DNA from: DASQZK01 sp963809925
GTDB lineage: Bacteria > Bacteroidota > Bacteroidia > Bacteroidales > GCA-2748055
Direction: 5' to 3'
Assembly (NCBI GenBank): GCA_963809925.1
Contig: CAWELH010000004.1
Location: 992,001 to 1,056,000, forward strand
DNA: 64,000 nucleotides
A program made the position numbers and the translations under genes. Positions 9,583 through 17,107 of this stretch are shown here, one piece after another; positions within the stretch are counted from its first letter, which is position 1, and every line of letters starts with the position of its first letter. The notes beneath the pieces were generated by a model. It was not told the DNA's origin. It did no database searches and was given only the letters and a program-made list of their open reading frames with translations.

Positions 9583-9618
9583 ACTGCCTTCTTTTAGAAG
9601 GCAGTCAGAGATTTTTTC
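9583..9618 (+). terminator. Intrinsic terminator after rsmE
   Basis: A perfect 9-bp stem (ACTGCCTTC / GAAGGCAGT) with a 5-base loop begins 5 bases after the rsmE stop. A six-T tract follows a short CAGAGA spacer, so termination is likely but the spacing is not ideal. Confidence 0.6.
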
Positions 9619-9635
9619 TCCAAGGTTAAATACTT

Positions 9636-9818
9636 TCAGATTTTTTCAAGTATTTTCCTTATAACTCTCTTTGGCGGAGAATACCTGATTCTCCCAAAGA
9701 TCTTTTCCAATTCCTTTGTGTACAGTCCCTCCGGTTCATTGAGATCTTCATAAGTTAACAGGTTGTTTGTTGAATCAAAATTACTGTAACAAAAGAAAAA
9801 GGTAGAAATTTTAACCAT
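9636..9818 (-). CDS. Small protein downstream of the ECF sigma factor, function unknown
   Basis: This is a short ORF (60 residues from the ATG at 9818; a TTG at 9839 would add 7) in the same direction as the sigma factor gene, 80 bases beyond its stop. The C-terminus, YSPPKRVIRKILEKI, is basic with a PP-K pattern like the short proteins that often follow ECF sigma genes in Bacteroidetes; that comparison is from memory. There is no signal peptide. It could be a small regulator of the sigma factor or simply an uncharacterised gene. The convergent rsmE terminator lies just beyond its end. Confidence 0.45.
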   Translation of the reverse strand: MVKISTFFFCYSNFDSTNNLLTYEDLNEPEGLYTKELEKIFGRIRYSPPKRVIRKILEKI

Positions 9819-9898
9819 AGGCGTAAAGTGTTTAAACAAAATGTTTGACGATATTCAAACGCTCTGCAAAATCACTTTATTGTTTTACCTGCGGTTTT

Positions 9899-10489
9899 TT
9901 AATGCACTGTAAGTGTGATGTTATGCTTAGTGATCAGTTTCCTTAGATTGATCAGTGCATAGCGCATCCTACCCAGTGCAGTATTGATGCTGACATTAGT
10001 CTGGTCAGCAATTTCTTTGAAGCTCAGCCCGCCATAATGCCTTAGAAGTATAACTTCTTTTTGGTCTTCGGGCAATTCTTCAATCAGATTCCGAATATCA
10101 AGATGAATTTGTTCCTGGATGAGATTATCCTCAACGTTTTTGTCGGACATTTTTCTCGAATTGAATATATCCATTTCAAAATCGTCATTGGATAGCGTGT
10201 TTAATTGTTTCTCCTTCCGGAAATGATCGATGATGAGATTATGGGCGATACGGATCACCCATGATAGGAATCGGCCATTGTCTTTGTATTTACCTTCCTG
10301 GAGAGAATGGATAACTTTAATAAACGTATCCTGAAAAATATCCTCCGCAAGTTGCTCGTTCTTTACGATGAGCATGATGTAAGTAAATACTCTGTTCTTA
10401 TGGCGATTGATCAGGACTTCAATACTAGATTGCCTGCCACCTACGAATTCAGTTACGAGTTCGTAATCAGTTTTACTATTTGCTTTCAA
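9899..10489 (-). CDS. ECF-type RNA polymerase sigma factor
   Basis: This is a 196-residue sigma-70 family ECF factor. Region 2 is visible in NEQLAEDIFQDTFIKVI and the -10-recognition segment GRFLSWVIRIAHNLIIDHFR. Region 4 has LPEDQKEVILLRHYGGLSFK followed by EIADQTNVSINTALGRMRYAL, a clear helix-turn-helix. The start is TTG at 10489, since no ATG precedes region 2, and it is backed by an exact AGGAGG five bases upstream. No transmembrane anti-sigma gene is adjacent; only a small ORF follows. It is divergent from uvrA across 188 bases. Confidence 0.93.
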   Translation of the reverse strand: MKANSKTDYELVTEFVGGRQSSIEVLINRHKNRVFTYIMLIVKNEQLAEDIFQDTFIKVIHSLQEGKYKDNGRFLSWVIRIAHNLIIDHFRKEKQLNTLSNDDFEMDIFNSRKMSDKNVEDNLIQEQIHLDIRNLIEELPEDQKEVILLRHYGGLSFKEIADQTNVSINTALGRMRYALINLRKLITKHNITLTVH

Positions 10490-10494
10490 AACGA

Positions 10495-10500
10495 CCTCCT
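10495..10500 (-). promoter_or_regulatory. Strong Shine-Dalgarno (AGGAGG) for the TTG-start sigma factor
   Basis: On the minus strand the order is AGGAGG, five bases, then TTG. This sets the start codon of the sigma factor. A perfect Shine-Dalgarno is uncommon in this phylum. Confidence 0.75.
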
Positions 10501-10609
10501 CTATTTGGTTTACCAGAGTAGATGTTTAGCTATAGGCAATCCTCCTTTTTTGAATATATTTTAAAACGAGTCCGAAAATAACCTAAAATTTTCTTTCTAC
10601 AAAAAATAT

Positions 10610-10617
10610 TACTTTTG
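10610..10617 (+). promoter_or_regulatory. Candidate -7 box TACTTTTG for uvrA
   Basis: This is an exact TAnnTTTG match 60 bases before the uvrA ATG. No clear -33 element is visible, only T-rich sequence at the expected distance. Confidence 0.4.
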
Positions 10618-10677
10618 AATATTGTTAATTAATGTTAATGCAGAATGAAACTAAACGATTAAAAGTTTACAATATTT

Positions 10678-13482
10678 ATGCCAGAAATCGAAGATAACTC
10701 CATAAATCAGATATACATCAAGGGCGCCAGGGTCCATAATCTGAAAAATATTGATATTTCAATACCTAGGGACAAGCTGATTGTCATAACAGGCTTGTCG
10801 GGTTCGGGAAAATCGTCGCTCGCGTTCGATACACTCTATGCCGAAGGCCAACGTCGATACGTTGAGAGCCTCTCAGCATATGCCAGGCAGTTTCTTGGGC
10901 GGATCGACAAACCAGATGTAGACTACATCCACGGTATTCCACCGGCTGTTGCCATCGAACAAAAAGTCAATACCAGAAATCCCAGGTCTACGGTAGGTAC
11001 TTCAACGGAGATATACGATTATATGAAACTTTTGTTTGCACGAATCGGGAAAACTTTCTCACCCGTATCAGGGAAAGAGGTTAAACGACATACAGTTACG
11101 GATGTAGTCAACTACCTTCTTACTCATAAAGAGGGTGAAAGAATGCTCATTCTTACGCCTTTCCAGTGTTGCGACGGAACAACGGTTGAGTATCAGCTCG
11201 ACGTGTTCTTTAAACAAGGTATTACCCGAATAGAGATAGGTCATGAAATTTATAGTATTGAAGACGTTCTTCTTGACCATGATCTGATGGAACGTTCACC
11301 TGGGATGAACCTGGTTATAGACCGTATTGTGATAAGGGATGATGAGGATGAACTGGCAAGGTTTGCTGATTCGGTGCAAACAGCCTTCAGTATTGGGAAA
11401 GGCGTCTGCCGCATAAGGAAAGCAGAAGAAAAAAAATACGTTGAATTTTCTGACCGGTATGAAATGGACGGCATTGAGTTTGATGAACCCAGTGAACACA
11501 TGTTCAGCTTTAACAACCCGGTGGGTGCCTGTCCGGTCTGTGAAGGTTATGGCAAAGTTATCGGCATCGACGAGGACCTTGTGGTACCAAATAAGAGTCT
11601 ATCCATTTACGAGGATGCAATCGTATGCTGGAAAGGAGAAAAAATGTCACAATGGAAAGACCGACTGGTATACAATGCGGATAAATTTGACTTTCCGGTT
11701 TATAAACCCTACTATAAATTGTCCGATGCACAGCAGGAACTGATCTGGACCGGAAATCGCCATTTCAAGGGATTGAATGATTTTTTTGTCTATCTGGAAG
11801 AGAAGAAATACAAAATACAGTATCGTGTGATGCTATCGCGTTACAGGGGCAAAACGACATGCTACGAATGTAGTGGAACACGATTGAGGAAAGAAGCCAC
11901 CTGGGTAAAAGTAGATGGCAGAGCCATCACCGATCTCGTCCTGATCCCTGTTAAGCGGCTTATTACTATTTTTGATCAAATCACGCTTACCGAAAAGGAG
12001 CAGAAGATCGCAGGCCGCCTGTTGCTTGAAATACGGAACAGATTGAATTTTCTCATCAATGTCGGCCTGGGCTATCTGACACTTAACCGGCTGTCGTCGA
12101 CCCTCTCCGGTGGCGAATCCCAGCGTATTAACCTTGCTACTTCACTTGGGAGCAGTTTGGTCGGATCCCTGTATATTCTTGATGAACCAAGCATTGGTCT
12201 TCATCCCAGAGACACAAGTTTACTGGTGAAGGTGCTGAATGACCTCCGTGATCTTGGAAATACGGTTGTGGTTGTTGAACATGACGAGGATATCATTCGT
12301 GCTGCCGACATGATCATCGATATCGGGCCTGGTGCGGGCAGACTTGGTGGCGAGGTTGTTTTTCAGGGCAATCATAAAGAGCTGGAAAAAGATCGCCGGA
12401 GTATCACGGGAGAGTATCTCACAGGGGTGAGGAAAATAGAGCTTCCTGAAGTAAGACGTCGCTCTTCCAGTTATGTTGAAATTGTTGGTGCAAGAGAGAA
12501 CAATCTGAAAAATTTAAACGTCAGGATCCCCCTCAATGTGATGACCGTTGTGACAGGTGTGAGTGGCTCCGGTAAATCATCACTTGTGAGTGCAGTCCTC
12601 TTTCCCGCTCTTAATAAAAGGATTAATGGGGCAGGGGACAAAACGGGGAAATTTGATTTTCTCGAAGGAGATATCGAACGCATTCATGGTGTTGAATTCG
12701 TTGACCAGAATCCAATCGGCAGGTCTTCAAGGTCTAACCCGGTGACGTATTTAAAGGCTTATGATGAAATCCGTAAACTCTTTGCCGAACAGCAGCTTTC
12801 AAAGCAGAATGGATTCACTGCCAGCCATTTCTCATTCAACATAGACGGAGGCCGCTGCGATGAATGTCAGGGTGAAGGAACCATCAAGGTAGAAATGCAG
12901 TTTATGGCCGACGTATACCTTCTGTGCGAAAGTTGTAAGGGACACCGTTTCAAAGATGAGATCCTCGAAGTAAAATATCGTGGTAAAAATATCTATGATA
13001 TTCTTGAGATGACAGTTAATGAAGCGATTGACTTTTTTGGTGAGAAGAAGTCTGGTGCGGAGAAACGAATTGTGAATAAACTTCAGCCACTGAAAGATGT
13101 CGGCCTGGGATATGTGAAACTTGGACAATCCTCAAGCACGCTAAGCGGTGGTGAAAGTCAACGGGTGAAACTGGCATATTTTCTTTCGAAGGAGGGCTCC
13201 ACAGAATCCATGTTCTTTATTTTCGACGAGCCGACAACCGGTCTCCATTTTCATGATATAAATAAATTACTGGACGCTTTTAATGCCCTCATGAAACGTG
13301 GTCATAGTATTCTTGTCATTGAACACAATCTGGAAATCATCAAATCTGCTGACTGGATCATCGATCTCGGCCCCGAAGGTGGTGATGATGGCGGGCAGGT
13401 CATTTTTGAAGGGACACCGGAAGAGCTAATTAAGCAAACCGGATCCTATACGGCCAAATTTCTTAAGAAAAAACTGACATGA
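10678..13482 (+). CDS. uvrA: Excinuclease ABC subunit A
   Basis: UvrA is the DNA-damage-sensing ATPase of nucleotide excision repair. At 934 residues it has the full double ABC architecture: the first Walker A GLSGSGKSS at residues 39-47, a zinc-binding region with CPVCEGYG and later CYECSG, and the first ABC signature STLSGGESQRI with Walker B LYILDEPSIGLHPRD. The second half has GVSGSGKSS near residue 627, the CDECQGEG and CESCKGH zinc cysteines, and SSTLSGGESQRVKL near residue 815. The start gives MPEIEDNSINQIYIKGARVH, as expected. It is divergent from an ECF sigma factor gene. No LexA-like box was recognised. Confidence 0.98.
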   Translation: MPEIEDNSINQIYIKGARVHNLKNIDISIPRDKLIVITGLSGSGKSSLAFDTLYAEGQRRYVESLSAYARQFLGRIDKPDVDYIHGIPPAVAIEQKVNTRNPRSTVGTSTEIYDYMKLLFARIGKTFSPVSGKEVKRHTVTDVVNYLLTHKEGERMLILTPFQCCDGTTVEYQLDVFFKQGITRIEIGHEIYSIEDVLLDHDLMERSPGMNLVIDRIVIRDDEDELARFADSVQTAFSIGKGVCRIRKAEEKKYVEFSDRYEMDGIEFDEPSEHMFSFNNPVGACPVCEGYGKVIGIDEDLVVPNKSLSIYEDAIVCWKGEKMSQWKDRLVYNADKFDFPVYKPYYKLSDAQQELIWTGNRHFKGLNDFFVYLEEKKYKIQYRVMLSRYRGKTTCYECSGTRLRKEATWVKVDGRAITDLVLIPVKRLITIFDQITLTEKEQKIAGRLLLEIRNRLNFLINVGLGYLTLNRLSSTLSGGESQRINLATSLGSSLVGSLYILDEPSIGLHPRDTSLLVKVLNDLRDLGNTVVVVEHDEDIIRAADMIIDIGPGAGRLGGEVVFQGNHKELEKDRRSITGEYLTGVRKIELPEVRRRSSSYVEIVGARENNLKNLNVRIPLNVMTVVTGVSGSGKSSLVSAVLFPALNKRINGAGDKTGKFDFLEGDIERIHGVEFVDQNPIGRSSRSNPVTYLKAYDEIRKLFAEQQLSKQNGFTASHFSFNIDGGRCDECQGEGTIKVEMQFMADVYLLCESCKGHRFKDEILEVKYRGKNIYDILEMTVNEAIDFFGEKKSGAEKRIVNKLQPLKDVGLGYVKLGQSSSTLSGGESQRVKLAYFLSKEGSTESMFFIFDEPTTGLHFHDINKLLDAFNALMKRGHSILVIEHNLEIIKSADWIIDLGPEGGDDGGQVIFEGTPEELIKQTGSYTAKFLKKKLT

Positions 13483-13602
13483 TTGAACAACCGGGCGAAG
13501 GGTATACCCTTTCCGGCTTCAGGATTAACAAACTACCAATGAAAAAGCGTCGGTTAGAAATCATATTCCGGTTAACGGAAATCAAATGAGGCTAATCACT
13601 TG

Positions 13603-14412
13603 CTAATGTTTCCCGAAAACGCGATCCAGAATACTACCTACCGAAGTTCTGGCCCAGGCCAGAGGATCACGGCGGATCTTTATCTCTTCTTTTCCAACTT
13701 TGTAAAACAAGCCGTCCAGGGCTTTCTCGGTCACATACTGTCCCAAATCAGTGGTTTTCACCGGCTCAATCATTCCAAATGAATTACCGGCTACCCCATT
13801 ATATGTTGATGTAAGGGTTTGCCATATCTGATTCGGACTGTAGTTTCCGACAAGCTTTTTACTCAGCGATGCATTGATCTTTGGCGCAAAAGCGTCGCTG
13901 AGTTGCTGGTATGTGGTGCTACGGAGATAGCCGGTTGCAGCGGTGGAATCAAAAACTGATGTGGTGGATTGTGCAGCAGGATTATTTCCTTTAAGAATTG
14001 CAAGACCGTCAGTAATGCTCATATGAAGGATAGCGTCCTTGAAGATCGGACCTGCTTCAGAGGCTGCATCTTCGGCAGCGCGGTTAAGAGCCATCACCGC
14101 CTCCTCCAGTTTCTTGTCGAGGCCGGTAGTCTTAAACAGCAAGTTGTCCTTGTTGTCATAGATAACTGCTGCTTCGGGAGGTAACATGATTTTTATCACA
14201 GCATCTTTATAATAGCCGTTTATTCTGGAAGTAGTGGCAACGGATGAATCTGTCCCAACACGTAAGGCTGTTTTAAGGCCTTCGACGATGTCGGAGCCCG
14301 ATAAACCCTGGGAAGAAGGTGCAGGAACAGTGACTGACTTTAATAGCTGGTCGCACGATGGGACTCCAGTAGGTGCCAGTGTCAGTAGTAGGATGAATGC
14401 AATATTTTTCAT
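13603..14412 (-). CDS. DUF4197 family exported protein
   Basis: This 269-residue protein starts with a hydrophobic signal and a possible lipobox (GVPSC, Cys near residue 20), so it is probably a lipoprotein or periplasmic. The body matches the DUF4197 pattern as I remember it: GLKTALRVGTDSSV, IKIMLPPEA, then a helical region with AEDAASEAGPIFKDAI and a C-terminal segment AWARTSVGSILDRVFGK. The function of the family is unknown. It is followed on the minus strand by 120 bases and then the end of uvrA (convergent). A terminator separates it from the gene upstream, so it is likely transcribed on its own. Confidence 0.82.
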   Translation of the reverse strand: MKNIAFILLLTLAPTGVPSCDQLLKSVTVPAPSSQGLSGSDIVEGLKTALRVGTDSSVATTSRINGYYKDAVIKIMLPPEAAVIYDNKDNLLFKTTGLDKKLEEAVMALNRAAEDAASEAGPIFKDAILHMSITDGLAILKGNNPAAQSTTSVFDSTAATGYLRSTTYQQLSDAFAPKINASLSKKLVGNYSPNQIWQTLTSTYNGVAGNSFGMIEPVKTTDLGQYVTEKALDGLFYKVGKEEIKIRRDPLAWARTSVGSILDRVFGKH

Positions 14413-14429
14413 GGCCTGAATATTTTATA

Positions 14430-14463
14430 TAAAAAAAGCCTGAAAATTCGAATTCACAGGCTT
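14430..14463 (-). terminator. Intrinsic terminator of the 14485-15885 gene pair
   Basis: On the minus strand AAGCCTG and CAGGCTT form a stem around a 14-base AT-rich loop that includes the palindrome AATTCGAATT. It is followed immediately by seven T residues. It sits 21 bases beyond the stop of the 146-residue exported protein. Confidence 0.75.
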
Positions 14464-14484
14464 CTTGACAGATTAAGTATCTTT

Positions 14485-14925
14485 TTATTTTTCCTTAAAA
14501 CCAAACATAATTGCCACACAGCCTTCCTTGGGTTCCTCAGCGAGGCTGTCTGTAACCGGAACCTTCACAACAATCTTAAGTTGCTGACTGGATTCCAACC
14601 TAAAATCCCACTTCCATTCGAAATCATTATATTTATTGTTATACAGAACTTTTCCATTACCATCAACCACGCTGAATTCAATGGGCCCGATATTGTTAGC
14701 ACCACATACGCCGATCCGGTATTCAGTATCTGAATAAAATGTTTTATATAATTCAGCTTCCTCACCTTCAAGGAGTACAGCGGCATGATAGTTACCATCG
14801 TGCTGATAGGGTGCTAAGCCCACCTTGCAGGTATTCTTTGCGAATTGCTTGCACTGGGCATCAGCCAGAAACGGAGTGAATAGGAAAATTAAAAGTGTGA
14901 TGCTGACAAACAAACTTCTTTTCAT
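14485..14925 (-). CDS. Small exported protein of unknown function
   Basis: This is a 146-residue protein with a clear signal peptide (hydrophobic core VSITLLIFLFTPFLADA, cleavage near AQC). The mature part is beta-rich with four cysteines (in AQCKQF, KNTCKV, IGVCGA and EGCVAI), suggesting disulfides in the periplasm. I do not recognise a family. It starts 18 bases after the lipoprotein gene upstream and shares its terminator, so the two form an operon and may act together at the envelope. Confidence 0.75.
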   Translation of the reverse strand: MKRSLFVSITLLIFLFTPFLADAQCKQFAKNTCKVGLAPYQHDGNYHAAVLLEGEEAELYKTFYSDTEYRIGVCGANNIGPIEFSVVDGNGKVLYNNKYNDFEWKWDFRLESSQQLKIVVKVPVTDSLAEEPKEGCVAIMFGFKEK

Positions 14926-14943
14926 AATGAAGATATTTGATAT

Positions 14944-15885
14944 TTATGAAATATACCTTGTCCTGACAATAGCAATCTGTTTCTTCAGGTCGTTAAATAT
15001 TTCCCTGGTAATCGTTATTTTAGATTCTGATTTGAGGGTGGTAACATTGGTCTTGGGATCTTCGACAGCTGTAATTTCAGATTGCTCAATCTTGATCCTT
15101 TCAAAAATTACTTTAAGTGTTTCAATATCTTTCTGCACTTTCTGGACTTCTACACTTTCCCGGTTATTCTCGAGAAGATTTGTGACGATGTTCAACGACA
15201 GTTTTTGATCAACGATACGTTCAACGAGCTTATTATGATTAAGGTCAGCATTAGGTGCAACAAGATTTGTGGCAATATACAGGCCTTCCACCCACCCGCC
15301 GACGAGAATGACCGCAGAAGTAGCCTGCAATCCTCTGTCTTCTAAAAATGAACTGGAATTCAGGAGTGTTTCGGAAATAATATCGATGATAACATCCCTG
15401 TTGTTGATGTTTTCCTCCAGCCTGGATATCGTCTGTTCATCAATAGCGTCAAGGATTTCAAGCCCATCAGCCATTTTCTTTGCAGCATTGATATAGTTGA
15501 GTGTCGCCTGTGTCTGGTCGAATAAACTGGCAAAACTGAGATCGGTACTATAAATCCCAAGATTAAGCGCCATCTTCAGGTTGGTATTGTATTTATCGGC
15601 ATTTGATACTGGATTCAGCAGTGCTTCATCATATGAGGCTCCGGCCGTCTTGATCAACATGGCCGTTTCAAGCGGGGAAGGAAGTGAATAGAAAATCCTT
15701 TTTGCCGTGTTAATTTTTTCAACGAGATCGTCATCAAGATCTGTATTAAAATCCTCTGATAGTTCAGAATTTGCACTTTTCTTGTTTTTCTTGCTCTTGT
15801 CAGACGCACAACCTCCAACAATAAAAACAAGGAAGATAAATATCAGGATAAAGCTTGCCGGTTTATCCAAGGTTTTTATATTCAT
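14944..15885 (-). CDS. Lipoprotein of unknown function
   Basis: This 313-residue protein has an N-terminal lipoprotein signal ending in the lipobox VGGC (Cys about residue 27), then a Lys/Ser-rich linker. The rest looks almost entirely helical, with segments such as LVEKINTAKRIFYSLPSPLE and VQKVQKDIETLKVIFERIKI that suggest coiled coil near the C-terminus. No enzyme motif is visible. It is the first gene of a two-gene operon with the 146-residue exported protein. Membrane anchoring at the inner or outer membrane is inferred from the lipobox only. Confidence 0.78.
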   Translation of the reverse strand: MNIKTLDKPASFILIFIFLVFIVGGCASDKSKKNKKSANSELSEDFNTDLDDDLVEKINTAKRIFYSLPSPLETAMLIKTAGASYDEALLNPVSNADKYNTNLKMALNLGIYSTDLSFASLFDQTQATLNYINAAKKMADGLEILDAIDEQTISRLEENINNRDVIIDIISETLLNSSSFLEDRGLQATSAVILVGGWVEGLYIATNLVAPNADLNHNKLVERIVDQKLSLNIVTNLLENNRESVEVQKVQKDIETLKVIFERIKIEQSEITAVEDPKTNVTTLKSESKITITREIFNDLKKQIAIVRTRYIS

Positions 15886-16484
15886 ATAGATCCTGTTTTA
15901 TTATTCTGATTTTGAATGCTTTTATTTCAGTGAATAAAATTAATACTTTTTTTTAAAAAACAAAACTTACTGAAAGTTCCATGAACACTGAGATTCCTAA
16001 TGATCAGGAACGGTTTTCAGACAGTTTGAATTCCAATGAGAGCGCATTAATTTTGACCCACAGACCGTCATGTTTACGAAATTTATTTTAAAAGGTTGTC
16101 AATAGAGAGGCCGATTTCATGGTCCCCGGTATTTAATTACTGTTACTCGAAATATTACTTCTATAGCCACAAATCCAGTACTATTATCCTTTTCCAGATC
16201 TTATCGGCCGGAATTAAAATTGTCTCCTGGTCAGCAGTACCGTAAAACCGGCAATAATGAAACTGAGTTGATGAAAGTATTGAAGAATATGTAAATCAGC
16301 GGAAAAAATTTTCAACAGGCGGAGAGACGAAATAGACTGTTGATCGCGGACCGTAATTTTGCTGTTCTGTATGCTGAAATACTATATTGGGAAATAATTA
16401 GAATTATCCACTGATTCAGGAGTGCCGATTCACTCAGCTTAATTCTGAATCAAACTGTTATACTGCGGTTGCTTCCGGGAGAGA
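15886..16484. other. 599-base gap with no recognised gene
   Basis: I found no ORF with coding character, no tRNA and no convincing hairpin with a T tract. The sequence is AT-rich with short frames broken by stops. It may hold the promoter of the 15885-14944 operon on its left edge, but no TAnnTTTG box was found there. Confidence 0.5.
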
Positions 16485-16943
16485 TTAAAACTGCTTTTCG
16501 TTTAACAGACTTCCTTTTTCGTCCCATTCCTTCCATGTCCCTGATTTAATACCCATGGTATATTCCATCTCATAGCGGAGTGTTCCATTGTCATCCCAGA
16601 TCATCCATTTTCCATCTTTCTTATTGTTGCTGTATCCTGCCTGCGCAATCTTAATCCCTTTACTGTTAAAAGTTAACCAGACGCCGTCGAATTTGCCATA
16701 GTTATATGATCTGGACTCATTTAACTGACCGTTTTTGAAGTAAAGCAGCGTATTGCCATTTGTGACACCTTCGGTAAGATTCATCCTCATTTTAAGATTA
16801 CCACTCTCGTAGTACTCTTCATACTTTCCGGAATACAGCATATTGTTATCTGCATAGTACTTTCCGTCGCCACCTTCAAATATTTGAGCATTGGCGAGCA
16901 GGTTGAGGCTGATGAGCAAGGAAAATATTACAATTGTCTTCAT
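16485..16943 (-). CDS. Exported MORN-like repeat protein
   Basis: This 152-residue protein has a signal peptide (IFSLLISLNLLANAQ) followed by about five tandem repeats of the MORN/YwqK type, each with a pattern such as GxLKMRMNL-EGVTNG, FKNGQLNESR-GKFDGVW, NNKKDGKWMIWDDNGTLRYE and IKSGTWKEWDEKGSLL. Repeats of this kind form beta-hairpin arrays in envelope proteins; relatives are sometimes labelled YwqK antitoxins without evidence here of a toxin. It has its own promoter with good -33 and -7 elements at 17046-17076. Confidence 0.82.
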   Translation of the reverse strand: MKTIVIFSLLISLNLLANAQIFEGGDGKYYADNNMLYSGKYEEYYESGNLKMRMNLTEGVTNGNTLLYFKNGQLNESRSYNYGKFDGVWLTFNSKGIKIAQAGYSNNKKDGKWMIWDDNGTLRYEMEYTMGIKSGTWKEWDEKGSLLNEKQF

Positions 16944-17045
16944 GGTTTCAAAATATTAATAATCAGACAGATAAAACGTATTAGATTAACAATGTCCCGG
17001 ATGTTCAAACCATGTTGTTAACATTAAATTAACATTGAGATAACA

Positions 17046-17076
17046 CAAATATAATCTTAAATATTAATATCACAAA
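17046..17076 (-). promoter_or_regulatory. Promoter of the MORN-like gene (TTTG, 19-base spacer, TATATTTG)
   Basis: On the minus strand TTTG (17076-17073) is followed after 19 bases by TATATTTG (17053-17046). Both elements and the spacing match the Bacteroidetes primary sigma consensus. The 5' UTR would be about 95 bases. Confidence 0.65.
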
Positions 17077-17107
17077 GAAAGTGCAGAAAAATGCCTGTTC
17101 ATACTAT

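Noticed and set aside
13495..13515. Palindrome AAGGGTATACCCTT after uvrA
   Set aside because: It cannot form a hairpin with a usable loop and has no T tract; probably chance or a minor protein site.
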